Of a DNA stretch of 5,112 bases, positions 1 through 5,112 are shown in pieces; the first letter of the stretch is position 1; each line of letters starts with the position of its first letter. This DNA comes from Chitinophaga pinensis (lineage in GTDB: Bacteria; Bacteroidota; Bacteroidia; M30B66): the NCBI GenBank assembly GCA_943330985.1, contig CALQJV010000116.1:1-5112 (forward strand), written 5' to 3'. Below the pieces are notes generated by a model, which had not been told where the DNA came from, did no database searches, and saw only the letters and a list, made by a program, of their open reading frames with translations. The translations under genes and the position numbers were made by a program.

Positions 1-220
1 CATTAATCCAGCGTGTTTGAGTGTTGCTAATATCGTCATGGATATGTTGAATCGAAACTCCTTTTTTTTCATCAAAATACTCATCATCCCAAGTAAGCAC
101 ATCCGCCACAACATTGAAATTTCTCTCCTCGCCAGTGTATGTAACGGTTCCGGGAGCAAAGCCAGCCTTATTACTAATTCGACTTTGTTTGTTTCGGCGA
201 TAATTGTTATTTCTTCTCAT
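1..220 (-). CDS. corA: CorA-family Mg2+/Co2+ channel, N-terminal fragment (cut by window edge)
   Basis: The first 73 residues are visible; the gene runs off the left edge. CorA proteins are pentameric inner-membrane channels that import Mg2+ (and Co2+), gated by Mg2+ bound to a large cytoplasmic N-terminal domain. What I see is the start of that domain: a basic Asn/Arg-rich leader (residues 1-17), then KAGFAPGT (18-25) and TYTGEE (27-32), which match the usual CorA opening 'K-x-G-x-P-P-G-T ... Y-x-G-E', and a closing TRWIN (69-73), matching the T-W-I/L-N strand of the family. The membrane helices and GMN signature lie outside the window, so identity rests on the N-terminus alone. The ATG at 220 is chosen because the only nearby alternative ATG (228) meets a stop after three codons. 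It begins 7 bases after the stop of the secreted-protein gene, so co-transcription is likely. No clear Shine-Dalgarno sequence is visible. Confidence 0.85.
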   Translation of the reverse strand, partial: MRRNNNYRRNKQSRISNKAGFAPGTVTYTGEERNFNVVADVLTWDDEYFDEKKGVSIQHIHDDISNTQTRWIN

Positions 221-227
221 CGGGACA

Positions 228-1214
228 TTATTTTTTCTTTCGAACGATATCTAGCGGTCCATCAATGCGGTTTCCATCGGGTAGAAGCAATTCAAATTGA
301 TAAGTTCCTGCAGGCAAATCGCCGCCATCCCAATCGTTTCTATAGTTTTCGCTTTTATAAACTTCCTCGTCTTTTTTATTGAGGATGATAAGTTTGCTGT
401 AACGAGGTAAACCTTCAATGTAAAAGGAATCGTTGAATCCGTCTTTGTTTGGAGTTAACACATTGGGAACATGCATTTTTCCTTGAGGTAAAATCTCCGA
501 TTTGGGGTGATTTATAACTACTGCTTCGGTATTTAGTTCTTCGATACTCAAATCACAACTGCCTAAATAAAGATCATCGATATACAGATATGCTTGCTTC
601 GGAAAATGTATTGAATTGTTAGGAAGCAATAAAGTCTGTGCATCGTTCCGGAAATTTCCAATGCATAGAAATTGTTCGCCGCCTTTGGCTTTGTAATGAA
701 ATTCTAATTTTTTCCATTGCTCGGATGTATCGGTAATGGCTTGGTATTTACGACTTTTGAGTTGGGGGATTATTTCAATGTTTTTGGAATTCTTCGATTT
801 CAATGAATCCTTGGTCAATGCAATTCCCAACTCGTCGGTAAAACATGATGAATGCTTGGCCGCTGAAACCGAAAGCCAGATGCATAGTTCTTCTCCAGTT
901 CGCAAACTCCGATTCAATTTCACTTCTAAATACGAACGGAAATTGGAATTGCTGGCATCGTACAATACAATTCCTGCAAAATTATTTCCTGCTTGGGTGA
1001 TTTGTTTACCCATTAAATCCGATCCATTTTTAATTAGATCATACGCTGCATTATTTGCTGAGAACCAGGAATTGGCTTGTTCGAATGATTTTTTATTTTT
1101 TTTATCTAATCCCTTAGAGGTTTTCTCGAAACTAGCATTCGGAATCAGATTCTGTGCAAATCCAGTGAAGCTGAATAGAAAGAAGAAAAGTTGAAAAATT
1201 AAGCTGGTACGCAC
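228..1214 (-). CDS. Secreted protein with T9SS type B (gliding motility-associated) C-terminal sorting domain
   Basis: A 328-residue exported protein. Residues 1-20 form a signal peptide: Arg2, a Phe/Leu-rich core, and a probable signal peptidase I site after TGFA. The mature protein opens with NLIPNASFE (22-30), a start common to Bacteroidetes surface proteins with a jelly-roll, galactose-binding-like domain. That domain seems to span about 22-220, with GGEQFLCIGNF (178-188) and the strand YLYIDDLYLG (209-218) near its end, and holds four cysteines (111, 124, 184, 220). The C-terminus (about 248-328) is a type B sorting domain (CHU_C type): VPNVLTPNKDGFNDSF, then YKSENYRNDWDG and LPAGTYQFELLLPDG. 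Such domains direct transport across the outer membrane by the type IX system and attachment to, or release from, the cell surface. The ligand of the jelly-roll domain cannot be told from sequence; no catalytic motif is seen. The start is GTG at 1214: an in-frame stop lies at 1239-1241 and no ATG precedes the signal peptide. corA follows after 7 bases. Confidence 0.88.
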   Translation of the reverse strand: MRTSLIFQLFFFLFSFTGFAQNLIPNASFEKTSKGLDKKNKKSFEQANSWFSANNAAYDLIKNGSDLMGKQITQAGNNFAGIVLYDASNSNFRSYLEVKLNRSLRTGEELCIWLSVSAAKHSSCFTDELGIALTKDSLKSKNSKNIEIIPQLKSRKYQAITDTSEQWKKLEFHYKAKGGEQFLCIGNFRNDAQTLLLPNNSIHFPKQAYLYIDDLYLGSCDLSIEELNTEAVVINHPKSEILPQGKMHVPNVLTPNKDGFNDSFYIEGLPRYSKLIILNKKDEEVYKSENYRNDWDGGDLPAGTYQFELLLPDGNRIDGPLDIVRKKK

Positions 1215-1421
1215 AGCTGCAAGATAGGATTCTTGAGATTATTTTTATGCGTCCACCAAAGAAATTATTGGTTCAGTTTTTTTCGAAATCAATCAGTCTA
1301 CTAAATTTATTTCTTCATGTTTCGATGATAAATTGGGGCTCTTTATTTCTTCAATTCCAAAAAATGAATAGTACCGAAAGGTAATTGTATATTTACTCTC
1401 AATTCAGATTTCATATTCCCC
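1215..1421. promoter_or_regulatory. Divergent intergenic region with probable outward promoters
   Basis: This AT-rich, 207-base gap lies between the minus-strand secreted-protein/corA unit and the plus-strand DUF1456 gene, so it should hold a promoter for each direction. The only candidate facing right is TATATTTA (1388-1395), one mismatch from the Bacteroidetes -7 consensus TAnnTTTG, 26 bases before the DUF1456 start; I find no TTG at the expected -33 position. Facing left, the reverse complement of 1302-1309 is also one mismatch from the consensus, again without a -33 partner. A TTTCGAAA palindrome sits at 1281-1288. There is no convincing small gene here: the longest ATG-started frames run only a few codons. 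Promoter presence is inferred from layout; exact positions are weak. Confidence 0.35.
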
Positions 1422-1682
1422 ATGACCAATAACGACATCCTCAAAAAGCTTCGTGTTGCCTTGCAATTGCGTAACGAACACATAGTTGAAATCCTTGCGC
1501 TTGTTAATTTTAGAATGACTGCATCGGAGCTTTCTGCTTTTTTTCGCAGTGAGGATCATCCCAATTACAAACCCTGTGGTGATCAGGTTTTGCGAAATTT
1601 TTTAAATGGATTAATCATTCACATGCGCGGACCAATGGATAACCCCAAGGATTCGACTTCTGAAAGCATTCAGGAAGATTAG
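1422..1682 (+). CDS. DUF1456 (YehS-like) protein, single-domain form
   Basis: An 86-residue protein that fits one copy of the DUF1456 domain (residues about 3-70). Visible family features are NNDILKKLRVAL (3-14), the ILALVNFRMTASEL stretch (24-37), the FFRSEDHPNYKPCGD stretch (40-54) and the closing FLNGLIIHMRG (60-70). Residues 71-86 are a polar, acidic tail likely to be disordered. The function of the family is unknown; no catalytic residues are known to me. As I remember it, E. coli YehS has two tandem copies in about 156 residues, and this protein most resembles the second copy (LKKLRIAL, CGDQ). There is no sign of a decayed second domain after the stop: the 61 bases to the next gene have no continuing similarity that I can read. 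The start is ATG 1422, with the family's usual N-terminal Asn-Asn following at once. It may be co-transcribed with the downstream transporter. Confidence 0.85.
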   Translation: MTNNDILKKLRVALQLRNEHIVEILALVNFRMTASELSAFFRSEDHPNYKPCGDQVLRNFLNGLIIHMRGPMDNPKDSTSESIQED

Positions 1683-1700
1683 GATTTCGGATTTCGATTA

Positions 1701-1710
1701 AATAGCTATT
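1701..1710. promoter_or_regulatory. Perfect 10-base palindrome upstream of the NRAMP-like gene
   Basis: AATAGCTATT is a perfect palindrome in the 61-base gap between the DUF1456 gene and the transporter gene, 33 bases before the transporter start. Its position would suit an operator for a dimeric regulator of metal uptake, but such a short AT-rich palindrome can arise by chance and does not match a Fur or MntR box that I recognise. No clear promoter or Shine-Dalgarno sequence is seen in the gap, so the transporter may be read through from the DUF1456 gene. Confidence 0.15.
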
Positions 1711-1743
1711 AATAGACTCGATTTTTTAGTGTAACTATTACGT

Positions 1744-2994
1744 ATGGAAACCAAAAGGAATCGCATTCAAAAATTTTGGAAAAATTTAGGACCCGGATTG
1801 GTAACGGGAGCCAGCGATGACGATCCATCGGGAATTGCCACGTATTCTCAAGCGGGTGCTATGTTTGGCCTTAAGCTTTTGTGGACTGCAGTTATTACCT
1901 ATCCCATGATGGTGGCTGTTCAGGAAATGTGCGCGCGTATTGGATTGGTTACCAAACAAGGCCTCACAGGAACCATTAAAAAATATTACCCGAAATATAT
2001 TTTATACCTCATATTACTTTTAAGTTTCCCATCCATAACGCTTAATATTGGAGCCGATATTGCCGGCATGGGAGCTGTTGCGAACCTTTTAGTTCCTCAA
2101 ATTCCCTCTTTCATTTTCTCGATTGTTTTCACCGGAATACTCATGTATTCGATCGTATTTTGGAATTACCGAAAAATATCGAATGTCTTAAAATGGCTTT
2201 GCTTAACCTTGTTCAGTTATATCCTGATACCATTTATTTCGCATACCGATTGGCTGGATGTTATGAAAAATACATTGATTCCTTCGTTCGAAAACTCTAA
2301 GGTGTTTTATTTGACTTTGGTTGGGATTTTAGGTACAACCATTTCGCCATACCTTTTCTTTTGGCAAGCATCCATGGAGGTGGAGGAGAGTAATCAACGT
2401 CACATTGTCGTCGATAAGCGTATTATTTCGGCAATGAAAACCGATGTGCGTGGTGGTTTGGTATTAACCAACGTGGTTTTCTTTTTTATCATCTTGTCGA
2501 CAGGAACGGTTTTGTATAATGCAGGTGCGCATCAAATTAGTTCGGTTGAAGATGCAGCGCGTGCATTAAAGCCTTTGGCTGGCGATTTTGCGTATTTCTT
2601 ATTTGCATTGGGCGTTTTAGGAACAGGGTTTTTAGCCATTCCAGTCTTGGCAGGATCGCTTAGTTACATGCTAGCCGAAACGTTTAATTGGGAAGAAGGA
2701 CTCGATAAGAAATTTCACGAAGCCAAAGGGTTTTACATCACCATTTTAATTTCCTTGTTTATTGGATTAATGATAAATGCGTTTGGATGGAACCCCATTA
2801 TCGCCCTGATTTATGCAGCTGTTTTGTATGGCATCACGGCTCCCGTATTAATTCTTCTCATTTTACACATCTGCAATAACAAGGTTATAATGGGTAGTTA
2901 TGTGAATGGATATTGGATAAATGTTTTTGGTGTTATCACCTTTTTAGTCATGAGTTTTGCATCCTTCATGCTTATTTATTTGTATTTAGTTTAA
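1744..2994 (+). CDS. NRAMP-family (SLC11-like) divalent metal cation transporter with variant metal site
   Basis: A 416-residue inner-membrane protein with about 11 hydrophobic helices, of normal NRAMP length. NRAMP proteins carry divalent metals inward, usually Mn2+ or Fe2+ with protons, with a LeuT-like fold whose unwound helices 1 and 6 bind the metal. Helix 1 is clear: GPGLVTGASDDDPSGIATYS (residues 16-35), then QAGAMFGLKLLW (36-47). Here the canonical DPGN reads DPSG (27-30), keeping the Asp but replacing the Asn ligand by Gly30. Helix 6 reads GTTISPYLFFW (197-207), where canonical members have GATVMPHNLYL, so the ligand Met is Ser201 and the conserved His is Tyr203. Other helices lie at about 43-65, 85-110, 119-140, 149-166, 235-258, 281-312, 328-347, 349-375 and 390-415. 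Family membership is firm; the substrate is not, because loss of Met and Asn resembles NRAMP-related proteins that handle Mg2+ or other hard ions. The start is ATG 1744, directly giving the basic cytoplasmic N-terminus METKRNR. Confidence 0.9.
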   Translation: METKRNRIQKFWKNLGPGLVTGASDDDPSGIATYSQAGAMFGLKLLWTAVITYPMMVAVQEMCARIGLVTKQGLTGTIKKYYPKYILYLILLLSFPSITLNIGADIAGMGAVANLLVPQIPSFIFSIVFTGILMYSIVFWNYRKISNVLKWLCLTLFSYILIPFISHTDWLDVMKNTLIPSFENSKVFYLTLVGILGTTISPYLFFWQASMEVEESNQRHIVVDKRIISAMKTDVRGGLVLTNVVFFFIILSTGTVLYNAGAHQISSVEDAARALKPLAGDFAYFLFALGVLGTGFLAIPVLAGSLSYMLAETFNWEEGLDKKFHEAKGFYITILISLFIGLMINAFGWNPIIALIYAAVLYGITAPVLILLILHICNNKVIMGSYVNGYWINVFGVITFLVMSFASFMLIYLYLV

Positions 2995-3066
2995 CTAGAT
3001 TTTAGGAGTTCGGAATTCATTTTTAAAATTCTCAACATTCACGTTGCGGAATTGTACCTTCGCCAC

Positions 3067-4386
3067 ATGTTGACAAAGAAGAGTATCGAAAATGTGCTAA
3101 GTAATTTAGCCATTCAAGCGCTTAATCCCATGCAGGAATCGGTGGTGGAATGCGATAAATCCACACCCAATATTTTATTGCTATCACCAACAGGTTCGGG
3201 TAAAACACTTGCTTTTCTATTGCGTGTATTGGATGTATTGGATAATGAAAAAACGGGCGTTCAAGTGCTTATTGTTGCTCCTGCCCGCGAATTGGTTTTG
3301 CAAATCGAAGATGTATTTCGTTCGATGAAAACGGGATTCAAAGTTTCGGTTTGTTATGGAGGACATCATTCACGAACCGAACAAAACCGATTGGCCGAAG
3401 CGCCTGCATTGATTATTGGTACTCCCGGTCGTTTGTTCGATCATATTTCAAAAGGCGTTATTGATACTTCGACCATCCAAATGCTCGTGTTGGATGAATT
3501 TGATAAATCGCTTGAAATGGGATTTCAAGATCAGCTCGAGGTTATTTTCAATTCCTTGTCGGGAAAGCAAAAACACATGCTGACTTCGGCAACGGAGTTG
3601 GATGAATTTCCTGGATTTGTTCCCTTTCGTAATCCCAAAGTATTCAATTTTCTGCATCACAAAGTGGAAAGTAAATTGAGTATGCAGTTGATTAAAACTC
3701 CTGCCGAAGAGAAACTCGATACCTTGTTAAAGCTGGTCGCGAGTTTTAAGCAGGAGGTGAGTTTGGTCTTTTGTAATCACCGTGATGCCGTAGAGCGCAT
3801 TGGATTGCACTTTCGCGAACAGGGTTTTGCACACGGTACATTTCACGGGGCCATGGAGCAAGTCGATCGTGAACGCAATCTGATCAAGTTTCGTTCGGGT
3901 TCCTGTTTGGTTTTGATCGCAACCGATTTGGCTGCACGTGGTTTAGATATTCCCGAAATTCGACATGTGGTGCATTACCAAATGCCTATTCATGAAGATG
4001 CATTTATTCATCGAAATGGGCGGACAGCAAGAATGCACGCCGATGGACAGGCTTATATCATTCAAGGAGATGATGAGAAATTGCCGGACTATTTAACTAT
4101 TTCGATTCCGGAATTGAAACTCCCTTTGAACATGGAGAAAATTCAACAGCCCGAATTTGAATGTGTGTATTTTTCGGCAGGGAAAAAAGAGAAAATAAGT
4201 AAAGGTGATTTATTAGGATTGCTAATGAAAAAAGGAGGATTAACGCAATCGGATGTTGGACTTATTTCGATAACCGATCAAGCTTCCTTTGTTGCCATTC
4301 GAAGAACGAAAGTGCCATCCTTCTTGAAATTGATTGTGGGAGAGAAATTGAAAAAGGCGAAAGTGAAAGTCAGTGTGGCGCGATGA
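3067..4386 (+). CDS. DEAD-box RNA helicase with DbpA-type RNA-binding C-terminus
   Basis: A 439-residue ATP-dependent RNA helicase, cytoplasmic, probably acting in ribosome assembly or RNA remodelling. All core motifs are visible (numbering from ATG 3067): Q-motif end ALNPMQ (18-23), motif I SPTGSGKT (40-47), Ia APARELV (71-77), Ib GTPGRL (118-123), motif II DEFD (143-146) in place of DEAD, motif III SAT (174-176), motif IV LVFCNHRD (233-240), motif V ATDLAARGLD (285-294) and motif VI HRNGRTAR (315-322). Residues about 367-439 (YFSAGKKEKISKGDLLGLL to the end) match the DbpA RNA-binding domain, which in E. coli DbpA binds hairpin 92 of 23S rRNA. There is no low-complexity basic tail. ATG 3067 is preferred; an in-frame TTG at 3052 would add five residues. 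It follows the transporter gene after 72 bases and converges on the regulator gene with a 13-base gap and no obvious terminator hairpin. Confidence 0.93.
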   Translation: MLTKKSIENVLSNLAIQALNPMQESVVECDKSTPNILLLSPTGSGKTLAFLLRVLDVLDNEKTGVQVLIVAPARELVLQIEDVFRSMKTGFKVSVCYGGHHSRTEQNRLAEAPALIIGTPGRLFDHISKGVIDTSTIQMLVLDEFDKSLEMGFQDQLEVIFNSLSGKQKHMLTSATELDEFPGFVPFRNPKVFNFLHHKVESKLSMQLIKTPAEEKLDTLLKLVASFKQEVSLVFCNHRDAVERIGLHFREQGFAHGTFHGAMEQVDRERNLIKFRSGSCLVLIATDLAARGLDIPEIRHVVHYQMPIHEDAFIHRNGRTARMHADGQAYIIQGDDEKLPDYLTISIPELKLPLNMEKIQQPEFECVYFSAGKKEKISKGDLLGLLMKKGGLTQSDVGLISITDQASFVAIRRTKVPSFLKLIVGEKLKKAKVKVSVAR

Positions 4387-4399
4387 ATTAAAGCAGAAT

Positions 4400-4801
4400 C
4401 TATTGTTTAATATGTTCTTTTAATGATTCGATGGTGATCATTTTAATAAGGAATCCAGAAACAATAGGGAAGGAGAGAGCCCGTTCCTTGTCACGATCAT
4501 CGAGTGAAGAAGTAACAACAAATATTTTCACCTTTTCGAATGGCTGAATGGAATTTTTCATCAATTCATCGAGCAATTCTAAACCTGACATTTCAGGCAT
4601 TCGAATATCTAAGAAGATATAGTCAGGAAGTGTTTTGTTGTTCGATATCGTTTCATTGATGAATTTTAGCGCATCAACACTTGAATTGTATTCTATGATT
4701 TGTGCTTTAGAATCGAATTGTGAAATGATTTCGGAATGAAGGAAATTAAAAACTTCGTCATCGTCGATTAATAAATACACCTTATTTCCTTCACTGTTCA
4801 T
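4400..4801 (-). CDS. Single-domain response regulator (receiver only)
   Basis: A 133-residue CheY-like receiver with no output domain. Visible conserved sites are the acidic cluster IDDDE (residues 12-16) that holds Mg2+, the phospho-acceptor Asp65 in FLDIRMPEMSG, the switch Thr97 in VVTSS, and the conserved Lys120 in GFLIK. The residue after that Lys is Met rather than the usual Pro. The protein ends shortly after helix 5, so it must act by protein contact or phosphotransfer rather than by binding DNA. The ATG at 4801 is preferred; an in-frame TTG at 4810 would add three residues. The gene starts inside the last codons of the histidine kinase gene (11-base overlap), which suggests translational coupling and that this kinase is its phosphate donor. 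Small receivers next to sensor kinases are common in Bacteroidetes. The signal and the downstream partner cannot be told from this window. Confidence 0.93.
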   Translation of the reverse strand: MNSEGNKVYLLIDDDEVFNFLHSEIISQFDSKAQIIEYNSSVDALKFINETISNNKTLPDYIFLDIRMPEMSGLELLDELMKNSIQPFEKVKIFVVTSSLDDRDKERALSFPIVSGFLIKMITIESLKEHIKQ

Positions 4802-5112
4802 CTTGTGCAATTTTAGGAATTGTAATCAGCACGGAAGTCCCTTTTTCAATTTCCGATTCAACCTGAATAGTACCATTCAGTTTGTTTACAATTTCTTTGC
4901 AAATATATAAACCTAATCCGGTTCCTACACTCGAACTGGATGCTCTATAAAACATTTCAAAAATTCGAGATAAACTCTTTTCTGGGATCCCATGTCCATT
5001 ATCATTTACTCGAATTTCATAGGTGTCTTCTTTCACAGAAAATTCAACATGAGCAAACGAATGCGTAATTTCAGTATTGCGGTATTTTACAGCATTGCCA
5101 ATGATATTCTTC
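4791..5112 (-). CDS. Sensor histidine kinase, C-terminal ATPase domain (cut by window edge)
   Basis: Only the last 106 residues are visible; the gene enters from the right edge with no start codon needed inside the window. What remains is the ATP-binding (HATPase_c) domain: N box KNIIGNAVKY (residues 1-10 of the fragment), G1 box DNGHGIP (37-43), F box IFEMFYRAS (50-58), G2 box GTGLGLYICKEIV (63-75) and a final strand GTSVLITIP (91-99). These bind ATP for autophosphorylation of a His in the DHp domain, which lies outside the window, as do any sensor domains. A GTG at 5036 could be mistaken for a start, but the frame is open and clearly homologous upstream to 5111, so it is internal. It ends with TGA at 4791-4793, inside the response-regulator gene, forming a two-component unit. 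Confidence 0.93.
   Translation of the reverse strand, partial: KNIIGNAVKYRNTEITHSFAHVEFSVKEDTYEIRVNDNGHGIPEKSLSRIFEMFYRASSSSVGTGLGLYICKEIVNKLNGTIQVESEIEKGTSVLITIPKIAQDEQ

Noticed and set aside
17..382. Open plus-strand frame of 121 codons
   Set aside because: It lies antisense to corA and the end of the secreted-protein gene, both of which have clear family motifs; its own translation shows no domain and straddles two real genes.
736..1194. Open plus-strand frame of 152 codons
   Set aside because: It is fully antisense to the secreted-protein gene, which has a signal peptide and a type B sorting domain; the plus-strand translation has no recognisable features.
1683..1696. Tandem direct repeat of GATTTCG (two copies)
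   Set aside because: Two 7-base copies just after a stop codon are too little to support a repeat element or binding site.
3003..3009. TAGGAGT as a Shine-Dalgarno sequence for the helicase
   Set aside because: It lies more than 40 bases before the earliest helicase start codon, too far to serve as a ribosome binding site.
3013..3032. Possible hairpin GAATT...AATTC after the transporter gene
   Set aside because: The stem is only about five AT-rich pairs with a nine-base loop and no following T tract, so it does not support a terminator call.
3055..3062. TACCTTCG resembling the Bacteroidetes -7 element
   Set aside because: It sits only four bases before the helicase ATG and lacks a correctly spaced -33 TTG, so it is unlikely to be a working promoter.
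3448..3660. Open minus-strand frame of 70 codons
   Set aside because: It is antisense to the helicase core between motifs Ib and IV, with no recognisable protein features.
4387..4399. Bidirectional terminator between helicase and response regulator
   Set aside because: The 13-base gap has no inverted repeat, and I see no strong stem-loop in the flanking coding ends.

Overview
The window looks like a piece of an AT-rich Bacteroidetes (probably Flavobacteriia-like) chromosome. The strongest taxonomic evidence is a secreted protein ending in a gliding-motility-associated, type B C-terminal domain of the type IX secretion system, which is characteristic of this phylum. The near absence of clear Shine-Dalgarno sequences and a stand-alone receiver protein paired with a histidine kinase fit the same picture. 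I see no tRNA, rRNA, CRISPR array, insertion sequence or phage gene.

Layout from left to right. On the minus strand at the left edge is the N-terminal part of a CorA-family Mg2+/Co2+ channel (220 to 1, cut by the window). Seven bases upstream of it is a secreted T9SS type B cargo protein (1214 to 228), and the two probably form one transcription unit. A 207-base intergenic region (1215-1421) separates this unit from plus-strand genes: a one-domain DUF1456/YehS-like protein (1422-1682), an NRAMP-related divalent metal transporter with an altered metal site (1744-2994), and a DEAD-box RNA helicase with a DbpA-type RNA-binding tail (3067-4386). Convergent with the helicase, with a 13-base gap, is a minus-strand two-component pair: a histidine kinase whose catalytic C-terminus is visible (5112 to 4791, cut by the window), followed by an overlapping single-domain response regulator (4801 to 4400).

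How the genes fit together: kinase and regulator almost certainly act as a pair, shown by their 11-base overlap. CorA and the NRAMP-like protein are both divalent cation transporters lying on either side of the divergent intergenic region. The NRAMP-like protein lacks the usual Asn and Met metal ligands, so it may not be a Mn/Fe importer and could instead handle Mg2+ or another hard cation; this is inference. The helicase and DUF1456 protein look like housekeeping genes with no evident link to the transporters.

I do not see a clear previously undescribed system. The points most worth a second look are the altered metal site of the NRAMP-like transporter, the single-domain DUF1456 protein, and the pairing of a secreted type B cargo gene with corA.
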